64,000 nt of DNA from Chromatiaceae bacterium (GTDB lineage: Bacteria; Pseudomonadota; Gammaproteobacteria; Chromatiales; Chromatiaceae), in assembly GCA_024235175.1 (NCBI GenBank), contig JACKMX010000002.1, positions 620,001-684,000 of the forward strand, read 5' to 3'. Shown piece by piece: positions 36,789-46,818 of the stretch (its first letter is position 1; each line of letters starts with the position of its first letter). Position numbers and translations under genes: made by a program. A model generated the notes under the pieces. The model saw only the letters and a list, made by a program, of their open reading frames with translations. It did no database searches and was not told the origin of the DNA.

Positions 36789-37111
36789 GTTCGTCACTAA
36801 TCGTAACGACGATAGTGGCATGAAAAACAGGTGATCCCGGACTTAAGTCTGTGATGAAATTGCCGATATCAGTGCAATGTTTGCGGTTAAGACAGGTTGA
36901 ATGTTTGAGCTTTGGCGTTGCTTTCAACTTCCTGGATTGCTGGATCGTCCAGCGGCCCGGGGGACACAATAAATTAAAGGGACAAGGGGGTTAATGGTAT
37001 TTACCTGAGCAAAACAGCTCCGCGGCCCAGGCTCGGCCAGGGTGATAGAAGTGTAATTGCATTGGGAGTTACTGCTTCAGGTAAGTGCCTCTCGGATAGG
37101 GGGGATACAAA
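36789..37111. other. Intergenic region, nothing recognised
   Basis: 323 bp between two plus-strand genes. No gene, RNA or repeat is apparent. A G-rich run (GGGGGG, about 37098) just upstream of the PilZ ATG probably is its ribosome site. Confidence 0.5.
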
Positions 37112-37444
37112 ATGCCACATGAACGACGCTCGGGTCAGCGGCATGCAGTTCTACTGTCGGTTAAATTGCGCCATTCCGGGGAAGAGGGCAGGCTGTGCAG
37201 AGTGCATAATCTCGCACCAGAGGGAATGTTGCTCGAAAATAATTCAAACCTGTTGCGCATTGGTACTGAAATCGAATTGCAGGTCAGCTGGAACGACCAG
37301 ACATGGAATATACCGGCTGTTGTCACTCACTGTAACAGCAACTGCATCGGGGTAATGTTCAGCAAGCGGCAGTTGGAGTTCTACCGGGCGGTGACCAAAC
37401 CGCCGGAAAGCTACGACAGACCCATAAAAATCGCCGGCATTTGA
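37112..37444 (+). CDS. PilZ domain protein
   Basis: 110 residues, a single PilZ domain. The two c-di-GMP binding motifs are present or near-present: RRSGQR (RxxxR type) at the start and NLAPEG in place of D/NxSxxG, with Ala for Ser. It should bind cyclic-di-GMP, perhaps more weakly. It may respond to the GGDEF-EAL protein at 8049. The target process is unknown. Confidence 0.82.
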   Translation: MPHERRSGQRHAVLLSVKLRHSGEEGRLCRVHNLAPEGMLLENNSNLLRIGTEIELQVSWNDQTWNIPAVVTHCNSNCIGVMFSKRQLEFYRAVTKPPESYDRPIKIAGI

Positions 37445-37525
37445 TGATTACCGGACACTTCAGGGTTTAGGTGCAGCACCTTTCACGCTGATTGCCCCCG
37501 ACGACCTCTCCGGGTTTTGTTGTTT

Positions 37526-38377
37526 TCATCCATCCACTTCGTTATTCAGCGCAAGTTGATAGAGACGGTTTTTCTTCTCTCCGGTTATGCGTGCGGCGAG
37601 GGAAGCCGCCTGTTTAACAGGCAGCGCCTCAAGGAGTATATCCAGCACACGTACCGCTTCTGGCGAAACATCATCAGAATTTTTCAGAGCGCCTCCCACG
37701 AGTATTACAAATTCGCCTTTTCTCTGGTCTGCATCCCGCTCAAGCGCCGCAACCAGACGACCGAGTTCGGATGACACTATGGTCTCGTGAATTTTGGTCA
37801 GTTCGCGCGCCAGCACCGCCTTGCGGTCAGCTCCAAACACAGTTGCCATGTCGGTTAAGGACGCTCTGATCCTGTGACTGGATTCATAGAAAACAAGCGT
37901 TGCGCTTTCCGCAACCAGGCCGCGGAACCGCTGCTGTCTGGCGCCGGATGTGCGCGGGGGAAACCCTTCGAAGTAAAAACGGTCTGTTGCGAGTCCGGAC
38001 GCCGACAATGCTGCCACGGCAGCGCAGGCGCCGGGTACTGGGGAAACCTGAATCCCCTTACGCTGGCACTCCCTGACCAGCGGAAATCCCGGATCGCTTA
38101 TCAATGGCGTGCCCGCATCCGAAACCAGTGCAATGGCCTGGCCCGATGCAAGACAGGCCATAAGTTTATCCAACTGCGCTGCCTCATTGTGCTCATACAT
38201 CGCGAGCATTGGCGTGCGTATATTGAGGTGACGCAACAGAGGCCGGGTATGGCGCGTATCTTCAGCGGCAATCAGATCAACTTGCCTCAATACTTCTATG
38301 CCACGGGCAGAAATATCCCCCAAATTGCCGATCGGCGTGGCTACCACATAAAGAATTCCTTTGGCGACAGTCACCAC
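37526..38377 (-). CDS. rsmI: 16S rRNA 2'-O-ribose C1402 methyltransferase
   Basis: 283 residues of the SAM-dependent tetrapyrrole-methylase fold. ILYVVATPIGNLGDISARG, AAEDTRHTRPLL, ALVSDAGTPLISDPGFPLV, PRTSGARQQRF and VFYESSHRI are family signatures. It methylates the ribose of C1402 in 16S rRNA. Divergent from lpoA, the common gammaproteobacterial arrangement. Confidence 0.96.
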   Translation of the reverse strand: MVTVAKGILYVVATPIGNLGDISARGIEVLRQVDLIAAEDTRHTRPLLRHLNIRTPMLAMYEHNEAAQLDKLMACLASGQAIALVSDAGTPLISDPGFPLVRECQRKGIQVSPVPGACAAVAALSASGLATDRFYFEGFPPRTSGARQQRFRGLVAESATLVFYESSHRIRASLTDMATVFGADRKAVLARELTKIHETIVSSELGRLVAALERDADQRKGEFVILVGGALKNSDDVSPEAVRVLDILLEALPVKQAASLAARITGEKKNRLYQLALNNEVDG

Positions 38378-38546
38378 TAACTCCGCCGCTCGCAGTTGAT
38401 ATAGAATGGCGGCAGAATTGAAAGTGCAGCGGATGTGCCCGTGGCGTTTGCTCTAGTTTCCGCATACATGCAATCATTGAACTTCGCCATACTGCACCTC
38501 AAAAGTTAAGACATCTGACCGGCATAAAATACTAGACTTATCTGCT

Positions 38547-40541
38547 ATGCAACCCAAATTATGGAACACACTGTTGTGTCTGTCGCTGCTTTGGCTGCTG
38601 GCAGGATGCGTCCCCTCACCAGAATTGAGGCCTGATCAGCATGAACCGGCAAACGATCCACTGGTGAAACAAGCGGAAAGTTTCGCTGCAAACGGTGATT
38701 TCGTGGCGGCAGCCGGTCTGTTCGAGAGGATTGCCGCAGATAAACCTTTTGCAGAGAAGCAGCGCCTGCTGCTGCGTGCCGCAGAGAGCCACTTCCTGGC
38801 AGCCGACCCGGACAGCGCCTCCGCTCTGCTTGCCCGTATAGATGTAGTCAGCCTGCCTTTTCTCGATTTTCAACGGCGTCTTCTGACAGCGGAGATGGCC
38901 GTCTCACGCAATCGCCCGGATGAAGCGCTGAACCTGCTTTCCGTGCTTCCACCTGATGGTACAGGAATCGAGCATCGCCTGCGCTACCACAAAGACAGGA
39001 GCGAGGCGTTTCGCCTGTCCGGCAACATTCTGGAGAGTGGCCGCGAGTTGGAGAGCGTGGATTCACTGCTGGATGATCAGAACAGCAGGCTGGACAACCA
39101 GTTGGAGATTATCCGCACATATGCCGCGCTGACAGATGATACCCTGCAGCAGCTGCAGGCAACGCAACCGGACATTCAGAGCGGCTGGATGGGGTTGACT
39201 TACCTCATAAAGGCTTTTTCCAGCGACGAGGCGCAGATCAAACTTAAGTTCTCAGCCTGGCGGACCATGCATCCCGCCCACCCCGCCATGCCTGAACTTC
39301 TCGATGGCTATTTCATGAAATTGAAGGGCCTGTATCGCACGCCCAACCAGCTCGCGGTGATGCTGCCGGATACTGGTCCCTATGCGCGGGTCGCCTCACT
39401 GCTAAGGGATGGCATGCTTGCTGCGTACTTCGAGGAGCCGGCGGCAACACGTCCGCGTCTCTATTTTTATGACAGCAGCAACCCGGAGCAAACCTGGCCC
39501 ACTTATCAGGAGGCGGTCGCATCGGGCGCCGATATGGTCATCGGACCTCTAAACAAGGAAGGAGTTGCGCAGCTCAGCCGAACGGTTGACCTGGAGGTGC
39601 CTGTTCTGGCCCTGAATCAGATTGTATCCGAAGGCCCGCCGGCACAGAACCTCTTCCAGTTCGGTCTGTCACCCGAAGATGAAGCAGCCCAGGTGGCAGA
39701 CCGCGCCTGGACCGACGGATTCTCCACGGCGATTGCGCTGACCCCGGCAGGAGACTGGGGTGATCGCATCGCATCCGCTTTCCGGAAACGATGGGAAGAA
39801 CTGGGTGGCGTGCTGGCCGAACACCAAAGTTATGATGAAGAAGCGCACGACTTCTCCACACCCATCCAGACCCTGCTTAATATCGACGACAGCATCCAGC
39901 GTCATACCAGGCTTCAGAAACTGTTGGGCAGAAAGCTGGAATTCGAACCCCGCAGACGACGCGATATCGGATTTATTTTCCTGGCGGCAAAAGCCCAGAA
40001 GGCGCGCCAGATACGCCCACAACTACAGTTCCATCACGCCGCAGACCTTCCCATCTATACCACCTCCCACGCCTATTCCGGCACTGTTTCCCAGGATGAG
40101 GACCAGGACCTGAATGGGATCAGATTTCCGGTGATACCCTGGCTTCTGGCGGATGCAGATGATTCCGACAAACTTTCCCTTGCGCATTTGCTCCAGGTTT
40201 TTCCCAATACCCCCCCGAGTTATTTTCCGTTGCTCGCCATGGGAATTGACAGCATGCGCCTGATACCTCACCTGGCTCGTCTGAGAAGCAATCCCCGGGA
40301 AGTACTGGAAGGTAAAACGGGCAATATCTACATGGACCGCTCGAATCATCTTCGCAGACAGATGGTCTGGGCCGAGATGATAAAAGGAGTTCCCCAAATA
40401 ACAGGCTTCTCACCCAGACTCGATTCCGACATTGGCGCCTTCCCGGAGGTGCCCGCACAAGCCCCTGACGCCCTCCCCCGTCCACCTGCGGATTTTCCTG
40501 CGCCCGCTGGTGACAACAGAATACGGAAAAGCGAATCCTGA
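38547..40541 (+). CDS. lpoA: Penicillin-binding protein activator LpoA
   Basis: 664 residues. Lipoprotein signal with lipobox LLAGC (Cys about 21), an N-terminal TPR-like helical region (AESFAANGDFVAAAGLFERI and further), and a C-terminal periplasmic-binding-protein-like domain (VAVMLPDTGPYARVASLLRDGMLAA region, ADMVIGPLNKEGVAQL, FLAAKAQKARQIRPQLQFH). It is an outer-membrane lipoprotein that stimulates PBP1A. First gene of lpoA-yraN-diaA-dolP. The C-terminal tail is Pro/Ala-rich. Confidence 0.93.
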   Translation: MQPKLWNTLLCLSLLWLLAGCVPSPELRPDQHEPANDPLVKQAESFAANGDFVAAAGLFERIAADKPFAEKQRLLLRAAESHFLAADPDSASALLARIDVVSLPFLDFQRRLLTAEMAVSRNRPDEALNLLSVLPPDGTGIEHRLRYHKDRSEAFRLSGNILESGRELESVDSLLDDQNSRLDNQLEIIRTYAALTDDTLQQLQATQPDIQSGWMGLTYLIKAFSSDEAQIKLKFSAWRTMHPAHPAMPELLDGYFMKLKGLYRTPNQLAVMLPDTGPYARVASLLRDGMLAAYFEEPAATRPRLYFYDSSNPEQTWPTYQEAVASGADMVIGPLNKEGVAQLSRTVDLEVPVLALNQIVSEGPPAQNLFQFGLSPEDEAAQVADRAWTDGFSTAIALTPAGDWGDRIASAFRKRWEELGGVLAEHQSYDEEAHDFSTPIQTLLNIDDSIQRHTRLQKLLGRKLEFEPRRRRDIGFIFLAAKAQKARQIRPQLQFHHAADLPIYTTSHAYSGTVSQDEDQDLNGIRFPVIPWLLADADDSDKLSLAHLLQVFPNTPPSYFPLLAMGIDSMRLIPHLARLRSNPREVLEGKTGNIYMDRSNHLRRQMVWAEMIKGVPQITGFSPRLDSDIGAFPEVPAQAPDALPRPPADFPAPAGDNRIRKSES

Positions 40542-40547
40542 CAGACG

Positions 40548-40913
40548 ATGATTTATCCCAGAGAAAAGGGAGATGAGGCAGAAGAACAGGCACTGAAACA
40601 TCTACTTGCCCAGGGGATGCGGGTGGTGGAGAGAAACTTTTACAGCCACCGTGGGGAGATCGATCTTGTGATGCTGGACGCTGACAGCCTTGTTTTCGTA
40701 GAGGTTCGATCACGCAACAATGGAAGCTTCGGCTCGGCAGCTGAAAGCGTAACATGGAAAAAGCAGCTCCGTGTAGTCCAGGCGGCAAAGCATTTTCTGC
40801 AGGTTAGAACCCAATGGGCAAACTATCCCTGTCGTTTTGATGTCATTGCAATAACAGGAAAGCAAGGTGAAAAAGTTGACTGGATAAAGGATGCGTTCCA
40901 GCCAATCCATTAG
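40548..40913 (+). CDS. yraN: UPF0102 family protein YraN
   Basis: 121 residues. Endonuclease-like fold: KGDEAEEQALKHLLAQGMRVVERNFYSHRGEIDLVM (in part) with Glu and Asp, FVEVRSRN (E.K/R motif), and FDVIAI. Function uncertain, probably a nuclease of DNA repair or uptake. It lies 6 bp after lpoA. Confidence 0.94.
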   Translation: MIYPREKGDEAEEQALKHLLAQGMRVVERNFYSHRGEIDLVMLDADSLVFVEVRSRNNGSFGSAAESVTWKKQLRVVQAAKHFLQVRTQWANYPCRFDVIAITGKQGEKVDWIKDAFQPIH

Positions 40914-40950
40914 TGGAATGCCTCCAGCGCCCGGTTGGGAAAACAGACGT

Positions 40951-41547
40951 ATGAACCTGATTGAACGTGTGACACAGAACTTTACCGCCAGCATCGAGAC
41001 TAAAAGAGAGGCATTGGCACATTTGGCGGAGCCGATCGTAAGCGGGTCCAGGCTCATCATCGCATCGTTTCTGGAAGGGGGTAAGGTACTGAGCTGTGGT
41101 AATGGGGGATCTGCGGCGGATGCTCAGCATTTTTCGTCTGAAATGCTCAACCGGTTCGAACGCGAACGCACCGGCCTTCCGGCAATCGCACTGACGACAG
41201 ACACCTCAACGCTAACTTCCATCTCAAACGATTATGATTTTGACGAGATATTTGCCAAACAGGTGCGTGCCCTCGGACAGAGTGGTGATGTTCTGCTCGC
41301 GATCAGCACCAGCGGCAATTCTGAGAATGTCAATGCAGCTATCGAGGCTGCACACGAACGTGACATGTCGGTGGTTGCACTCAGTGGCAGGGATGGTGGC
41401 CGCCTGGGATCATTGCTGGATCCGCATGACGTCGAGATTCGGGTTCCGGCGGAATCGACCGCGCGCATTCAGGAGGTTCATCTGCTCATCATTCACTGTC
41501 TGTGCGACCTGGTGGACCAACAGCTGCTTGGTGATGCAGACGAATAG
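40951..41547 (+). CDS. diaA: SIS domain protein, DiaA/GmhA type
   Basis: 198 residues. Sugar isomerase domain: CGNGGSAADAQHFSSEML, TTDTSTLTSISNDYDF, DVLLAISTSGNSENVNAA, and the C-terminal QEVHLLIIHCLCDLVDQQL. Place between yraN and dolP is that of DiaA, the DnaA-binding initiation factor; phosphoheptose isomerase GmhA is a close paralogue and cannot be excluded. ATG 40951 gives the family start MNLIERVTQNF. Confidence 0.86.
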   Translation: MNLIERVTQNFTASIETKREALAHLAEPIVSGSRLIIASFLEGGKVLSCGNGGSAADAQHFSSEMLNRFERERTGLPAIALTTDTSTLTSISNDYDFDEIFAKQVRALGQSGDVLLAISTSGNSENVNAAIEAAHERDMSVVALSGRDGGRLGSLLDPHDVEIRVPAESTARIQEVHLLIIHCLCDLVDQQLLGDADE

Positions 41548-41645
41548 CAGGCCCTAAGATCTCCATGTGAAAATGGGTTGTCAGTAAGTTACTAAGGAGA
41601 GATTGAATGGGATTCGACAATACAACCAAAACGGAGAACAACATC

Positions 41646-42218
41646 ATGAAAAAAGCCATGCTGCTCATGCTACTGCTGGCGGTCTTACTACAGGGTTGCG
41701 GTGCGATACTGTTTGGCGGTGCCGCCACCGGTGCTGCAGTAATCCACGACCGCCGCTCTGCCGGTACCGTTCTTGACGACAAGAACATACAGTTCAAAAT
41801 TCTCTCGGCGATCACCAGCGATGCCGATCTGAACGAACACAGCAGCCTTTCCGCAACCAGTTACAACTACGCCGTACTTCTCACCGGTCAGGCAGAAAAC
41901 GCGAGTTACCGGGAACGCCTGGTTGATTTGGCACGCAACACGCCGATGGTAAAGCGCGTTATCGATCAGATAGAGATTGGTTATCCCAGTGTGTTCTCTC
42001 AGGAGACCTACGACGCCTACCTTACTTCCAAAGTTAAGTTGGAGCTCCTGAATATCGGTTTGCCCAGCTTCGATCCGACCCGGGTTAAAGTCGTAACCGA
42101 AAACAATGTCGTCTATCTCATGGGATTGGTTACCCAGGAGGAGGCGACGGCAGTGGTTGAAAAGGCGCGCTACATCAAAGGAGTGGAGCGCGTGGTAAAA
42201 ATATTTGAATACATCTGA
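41646..42218 (+). CDS. dolP: BON-domain outer-membrane lipoprotein
   Basis: 190 residues. Lipobox LLQGC (Cys about 18) and two BON domains (about 45-115 and 120-188), with LDDKNIQFKILSAITSD and VVTENNVVYLMGLVTQEEA. DolP binds anionic phospholipids at division sites and supports outer-membrane integrity. ATG 41646 (MKKAMLLM) is preferred since it gives a normal signal peptide and has GGAGA upstream; an ATG at 41607 also has a good AGGAGA site. Overlaps the next gene by 14 bp. Confidence 0.9.
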   Translation: MKKAMLLMLLLAVLLQGCGAILFGGAATGAAVIHDRRSAGTVLDDKNIQFKILSAITSDADLNEHSSLSATSYNYAVLLTGQAENASYRERLVDLARNTPMVKRVIDQIEIGYPSVFSQETYDAYLTSKVKLELLNIGLPSFDPTRVKVVTENNVVYLMGLVTQEEATAVVEKARYIKGVERVVKIFEYI

Positions 42219-43644
42219 CAAAATCACTACCTCACCACTCCGCACCGAATTTCTGGAGCAACTGGCATCGATCGTCGGAGAGGATGCGCTGCTCACGGAT
42301 CCGGGAGACTGCTGGTCCTACGGATACGACAACAGCCGCCGTCATGCACTTCCCCAGGCTGTGGTATTTGCGGTCAGCCATGAACAGGTGGTGAAAGTCG
42401 TCGTATTGTGCAACCGGTATGCAGTTCCTGTGATACCCAGAGGCGCCGGCACCGGCACCACTGGTGCCACGGTACCGGTCCTGGGCGGCATAGTGCTGAG
42501 CCTGGAACGCATGAACCGCATCCTTAAGATCGATCCAGACAACCGCACTGCCCGTGTGGAGCCGGGAGTCACCAATCAGGATCTGCAGAACGCCTTGTCG
42601 GCCCACGGCTTTTTCTGGCCTCCGGATCCAACCAGTGCGGCGGTTTGTACTCTGGGTGGCAATCTGGCCTACAACTCGGCGGGACCAAGAGCGGTTAAGT
42701 ATGGTACACCACGGGAGAACACCCTCGGTCTGCGTGCAGTAACCGGAGACGGCCACGAATTCCGCACCGGTGTGGTTACCAGCAAAGGTGTGGTGGGTTA
42801 TGACCTGACCCGTCTGATAATTGGCTCCGAGGGGACCCTGGCAATCATTACCGAGGCGGTGCTCAAACTGACTCCCCTGGCCGAGGCAAAAACGACCCTG
42901 CAGGCCAGTTACCGCAGCATTCATTCTGCTGCTGCCGCAGTATCGGCGATTATGGCGAACCCGATTACGCCCTGCGCACTCGAATTCATGGATCGCGCCG
43001 CGATCGAGATGGTGCGCAGTTTTTCAGGTCTTGATCTGGAACCCGAAACGGGAGCCCTGCTCATGATAGAGGTGGATGGTCCGACACATTCGCTGAAACA
43101 AGCCGTGGAGGCGATTAAATCTGCAGCCAGTGTGGATGGGGTGATCTCGATTCGTGGCGCCAGCAGCCCGGATGAGGTTGAACTGCTCTGGAATACACGC
43201 AGGTCGCTCTCTCCGGCATTGCGCAATGTGGCACCAAAAAAAATCAATGAGGATGTCGTGGTCCCGGTATCGCGCATTCCCGATCTGATCGAGGGTTTGG
43301 AACAGCTCTCCCGGGAGCACGGCATCCGTATTGTCAATTTCGGGCATGCTGGAAACGGTAATATTCACGTCAATCTGCTCGCCAATCCGGACAGCAAGGA
43401 AGAGATGGAACGTGCCATGGCCTGTCTTGACGCCACCTTCGATCTGGTGTTGAAACTGGAAGGCACGTTATCCGGGGAACACGGTGTGGGACTTGAGAAG
43501 CGAGACTTTATCGATCGGGAAATTGACGCTGTAACCCTGGATCTGATGCGCGGTATCAAATCCCATTTCGATCCGAACAACATTCTCAATCCGGGGAAAA
43601 TGCTGCCTGCGGTAAATTTCGAACACGCTGATCCGCTCCGCTGA
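42205..43644 (+). CDS. FAD-linked glycolate oxidase (GlcD)/D-lactate dehydrogenase-type protein
   Basis: About 479 residues. FAD-binding type 4 domain: VIPRGAGTGTTGATVPVLGG, GVTNQDLQNAL, NLAYNSAGPRAVKYG, LTRLIIGSEGTLAIITEA; C-terminal cap domain with NFGHAGNGNIHVNL and LSGEHGVGLEKR. Oxidises a 2-hydroxy acid such as D-lactate or glycolate. In an autotroph with RuBisCO, glycolate from oxygenation is a reasonable substrate. The start is taken as a TTG at 42205 within the end of dolP; no ATG is available nearby. No glcE or glcF follows. Confidence 0.85.
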   Translation: MNTSDKITTSPLRTEFLEQLASIVGEDALLTDPGDCWSYGYDNSRRHALPQAVVFAVSHEQVVKVVVLCNRYAVPVIPRGAGTGTTGATVPVLGGIVLSLERMNRILKIDPDNRTARVEPGVTNQDLQNALSAHGFFWPPDPTSAAVCTLGGNLAYNSAGPRAVKYGTPRENTLGLRAVTGDGHEFRTGVVTSKGVVGYDLTRLIIGSEGTLAIITEAVLKLTPLAEAKTTLQASYRSIHSAAAAVSAIMANPITPCALEFMDRAAIEMVRSFSGLDLEPETGALLMIEVDGPTHSLKQAVEAIKSAASVDGVISIRGASSPDEVELLWNTRRSLSPALRNVAPKKINEDVVVPVSRIPDLIEGLEQLSREHGIRIVNFGHAGNGNIHVNLLANPDSKEEMERAMACLDATFDLVLKLEGTLSGEHGVGLEKRDFIDREIDAVTLDLMRGIKSHFDPNNILNPGKMLPAVNFEHADPLR

Positions 43645-43664
43645 CCAGGCAACAACCTCATTAA

Positions 43665-44348
43665 GTGATCTGGCCGGCAACAAGGCCAGGTAGCTGGAGA
43701 CGAAACATTAAACCCAATTTGCCATGGATCCCTCTGCTCTTGGCCTGCTGTTGTCAGATTCAGGCGGAAAGTTTGTCGGTGGGATCTTTCTCCAGCGAGG
43801 GGTTGAAAAACTGGAAAAGACACAGCTTCCACGGGGAAACCAGCTACAACACCGTCACCCGGGATGGCCGCCAGGTTATCCTGGCCGAGAGCAGCGGATC
43901 GGCTTCGGTGCTTTTTCGTGAACTCCGGGTTGACCTGGAGAAGACACCCTGGCTGAACTGGAGCTGGCGTGTAAACAATACTATTCCGGGTCTCGATGAA
44001 CGCACTAAATCAGGGGATGACTACCCTGCCAGAATATATATCGTCACGGAGGAAGGTCTCTTCCCCTGGCAATCCAAGGCAGTCAACTATGTCTGGGCCG
44101 GCACCCTGCCGCAGGAGACGCGTTGGTTGAGTGCTTTCACCGACAGCTCATTGATGATCGCGGTACGTTCCGGCGATGCCGAGGTCGATTCATGGGTTCA
44201 GGAAAAACGCAACGTTAAAACAGACTTCCAGCATTTTCTCGGCAGACCTGTCCGTTATATCGATGTTGTCGCACTGATGAGCGACACAGATAACAGCGGT
44301 GCAAACGTCAGTGCAGAGTATGGTGATATATTCTTTTCCAGTGAGTAG
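43665..44348 (+). CDS. DUF3047 family secreted protein
   Basis: About 227 residues from a GTG at 43665. A hydrophobic stretch IPLLLACCCQIQAES looks like a signal peptide end. The DUF3047 domain shows ELRVDLEKTPWLNWSWRVN, KSGDDYPARIYIV, AVNYVWAG and RNVKTDFQHFLGRPVRYIDV, ending near YGDIFFSS. A beta-sandwich periplasmic protein of unknown function. The exact start is uncertain. Confidence 0.8.
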   Translation: MIWPATRPGSWRRNIKPNLPWIPLLLACCCQIQAESLSVGSFSSEGLKNWKRHSFHGETSYNTVTRDGRQVILAESSGSASVLFRELRVDLEKTPWLNWSWRVNNTIPGLDERTKSGDDYPARIYIVTEEGLFPWQSKAVNYVWAGTLPQETRWLSAFTDSSLMIAVRSGDAEVDSWVQEKRNVKTDFQHFLGRPVRYIDVVALMSDTDNSGANVSAEYGDIFFSSE

Positions 44349-44737
44349 CCCGCATCCGTCACCAGGATCCGGAATTTTGGGGCGATTTGGCAAAGCAGGT
44401 TAAGTGATCGTCCGCCAAACCATAGCCGTAGCTATGGTTTAAGGAAGATCGCTCAAGATGCGCGGCCAAATCGTTCCAATAACCGGATAGAACAGAGTGT
44501 AAATTCACCAGCACGAGTAAAATGAACGTAATTTGCTGTTTTATATATTATTGACATATCTTCTGTTCGCCTGGTGATGGATGCGGGGTAGAACCTGTCT
44601 CAGAATCCTCCGCGACCGTGGCGATTTTGGTTCATGGCGCGAAGCGGTGAAGGCGGTGAAATCGACGCCACATATGCGGTCCGCAACAAAGCCGGAAGCC
44701 AACATACTCCCATTCCCATGGTTTACGTTCAAAAGCG
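44349..44737. other. Intergenic region with hairpin and possible mobile remnant
   Basis: 389 bp between convergent genes. It contains the hairpin listed separately and, at 44585-44735, a GC-richer block with an open 100-codon plus frame that enters the sulP tail; it resembles a dispersed repeat or transposon scrap (AACCTGTCTCAGAATCC at 44592) but I cannot name it. Confidence 0.4.
44417..44440. repeat. Perfect hairpin AAACCATAGC-CGTA-GCTATGGTTT
   Basis: Ten-base arms with a four-base loop between convergent genes. No T-run follows, so more likely a dispersed palindrome than a standard terminator, though it may protect mRNA ends. Confidence 0.6.
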
Positions 44738-46486
44738 TCACTGGCGGCGCAACGGGCAGCTCCTGCGGTCGTAGCTTTCGCCCATTGAATCCCAGGCGTA
44801 GTCCAGCGCATTCTGGATGCGCGCAAAGAAGTGCTGCTCGCCCATCTTCTCGATCAGGCCCGTCGCTCGGATGGTATCCATGAACTGCTTCTTCATGCGG
44901 GCCACCAGAATTTGAATGCCGTTGCTCTGCAGGCGTTCAGCCAGGTGATGCAACACCTCTTCACCTGTGGAGTCAAGCTGATTGATCCCTTCGCCGTCGA
45001 TAATGATATACGCGAGCATAGGCTTGGATGCGACAACCTCCAATATCTTATCCTCAAAATAGCCGGCGTTTCCGAAATAGAGCGAACCGTCGAACCTCAC
45101 TACCGCAATCTTGTCACTGGTGGGGAGCCGATGCACCGATATATCCCGCAGCGTTCCATCCTGGAATCGGGAAAGTTCTGCAACCCGCGGGCGCATGCTG
45201 CGGATAAAGAAGAGCAGTATCGAAAGACCGACCCCGGTGACAATACCCCACTCCAGGTGTGGAGCCAGATAGAGCGTGAGAAAAAAAGTGATAATCGCAA
45301 TAACACCATCCTGATGTTCCGCTTTCCAGGCGTGAATGATCGGTTGCACCCTCACCAGGTTTACAACCGCAAGGATGATCACCGATCCCAGTGTGGCGTT
45401 AGGCAAGTGGTAGAGAAGTGGCGTGAGAAACAGCAGTGCGACAGCAACAACCGCACCGGTTACGATGGATGAAAACCCGGTTCTGGCACCAGCGGCGATA
45501 TTCACCGCCGAACGTGAAAAGGAGCCGGAAACTGGATAACCGGAAAACAGGCCGGACACGATATTACTCATTCCCTGTCCAACCAACTCCTGGTTGGTAT
45601 CCAGCCGCTGCCTGGTTTTCGCCGCCATTGCCTTGGCGATAGCAATCGCCTCCATAAAACCAATCAATGCAATCACAATCGCGCTGGTGATCAGCCGCCC
45701 GGTCGCACTCATGTCGAAATTTGGCATCGAGAAACCTGGGAGACCCTCTGGAATTCTTCCTACAACGCTGCCACCAGCCAGTTCGAAACGCGTAATCCAT
45801 GACAGTAGAGTGGTCGCCGCAACCGCCACCAGCACATTGGGCAGCTTTGGAACATATCTCTTCATCCCAAGCATGAGGGTCAGAGCAAGCAGCGCCATCC
45901 AGAATGTGGGCCAGTGGGTGTTCTGCATCGCAGCCAGCAAGGTGTTATAAACAGTTTCATAGTGGTGTTCGGATTTTGCAGTGTTTACACCGAAAAGCTT
46001 TCCCAGCTGAGAAGTGGCGATAATCAGCGCTCCGGCATTGGTAAAGCCGACAACAACGGGATAAGAGAGCAGATCGACCACCACACCCAGCCTCAGCAAT
46101 CCCAGCGACATCTGGAAAATACCCACCAGCACCGCCAGCAGTACCGCATAAGCGATAAATCCCTCAGAACCCACCGCTGCCAAGGGTTGGAGCGAAGCCG
46201 CGGCCAGCAGCGACACCACTGCCACCGGCCCGGTGGCCAGCTGAGGTGAAGATCCAAACAGGGCAGCAACAATCGGTGGCAGAAAAGAGGCGTAGAGACC
46301 ATAGTATGCAGGTAACCCTGCCAACTGGGCATAGGCCATTGACTGGGGAATAAGGACCAATGCAACGGTGATGCCGGCGATCAAATCGGCCCTCAGAGTA
46401 TCACTGTTGCGTAATTGGCTGCTCCAGGCGAAAAAAGGGGTGAATCGCCCGGGCATGGTTTTTATTATGTCTAAAATCCAGTTCAC
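44738..46486 (-). CDS. SulP family anion transporter with STAS domain
   Basis: 582 residues. About 12-14 membrane helices with SulP signatures: LIPQSMAYAQLAGLPAYYGLY, FGSSPQLATGPVAVVSLL, FMEAIAIAKAMAAKT, NIVSGLFSGYPVSGSFSRSA. The C-terminal STAS domain is in ISVHRLPTSDKIAVVRFDG to the end, with AYIIIDGEGINQLDSTGEE. SulP proteins carry sulfate, bicarbonate (BicA) or other anions. The substrate cannot be read from sequence; position beside a DabA operon, nhaD and prkB makes bicarbonate attractive, while sulfate export is equally plausible in a sulfur oxidiser. The start is GTG 46486. Confidence 0.92.
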   Translation of the reverse strand: MNWILDIIKTMPGRFTPFFAWSSQLRNSDTLRADLIAGITVALVLIPQSMAYAQLAGLPAYYGLYASFLPPIVAALFGSSPQLATGPVAVVSLLAAASLQPLAAVGSEGFIAYAVLLAVLVGIFQMSLGLLRLGVVVDLLSYPVVVGFTNAGALIIATSQLGKLFGVNTAKSEHHYETVYNTLLAAMQNTHWPTFWMALLALTLMLGMKRYVPKLPNVLVAVAATTLLSWITRFELAGGSVVGRIPEGLPGFSMPNFDMSATGRLITSAIVIALIGFMEAIAIAKAMAAKTRQRLDTNQELVGQGMSNIVSGLFSGYPVSGSFSRSAVNIAAGARTGFSSIVTGAVVAVALLFLTPLLYHLPNATLGSVIILAVVNLVRVQPIIHAWKAEHQDGVIAIITFFLTLYLAPHLEWGIVTGVGLSILLFFIRSMRPRVAELSRFQDGTLRDISVHRLPTSDKIAVVRFDGSLYFGNAGYFEDKILEVVASKPMLAYIIIDGEGINQLDSTGEEVLHHLAERLQSNGIQILVARMKKQFMDTIRATGLIEKMGEQHFFARIQNALDYAWDSMGESYDRRSCPLRRQ

Positions 46487-46818
46487 AAAATCATCCCAAA
46501 CAACGCGGTCGACAGCGGCACACCGGAATGGGGGAAAGATTAAGGCAGCCAGGAAAGAGGTTTCAGTATAGCCTGATTCTTTCCACTTAAGGAGGGATAT
46601 AACCCAGCAATGGGGTTCCTTTCAAATTCGGATTATGATCGAAACAGTCCGATACCTGCACACCCATCGATACCGCGCTCATAATGACAAAGGAAAAATC
46701 CCTAAACAAACCATCCGCCAGAACAAACCCGCTCTGGAATTATAGAGTCAAGGCCGAATGGCACATACTTAACTATAATCGTGGAGTAGTTGACTAACCG
46801 ACACAGGTCATTTCTTCC

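Noticed and set aside
38378..38546. Possible rnpB (RNase P RNA) near rsmI
   Set aside because: The gap is only 169 bp, too short, and no conserved rnpB motifs are visible.
44581..44883. 100-codon plus-strand frame overlapping the sulP end
   Set aside because: About half lies antisense to the SulP STAS coding sequence; no family resemblance.
46611..46685. 24-codon frame after AAGGAGGGAT
   Set aside because: Too short, spacing of about 11 bases, no recognisable peptide.
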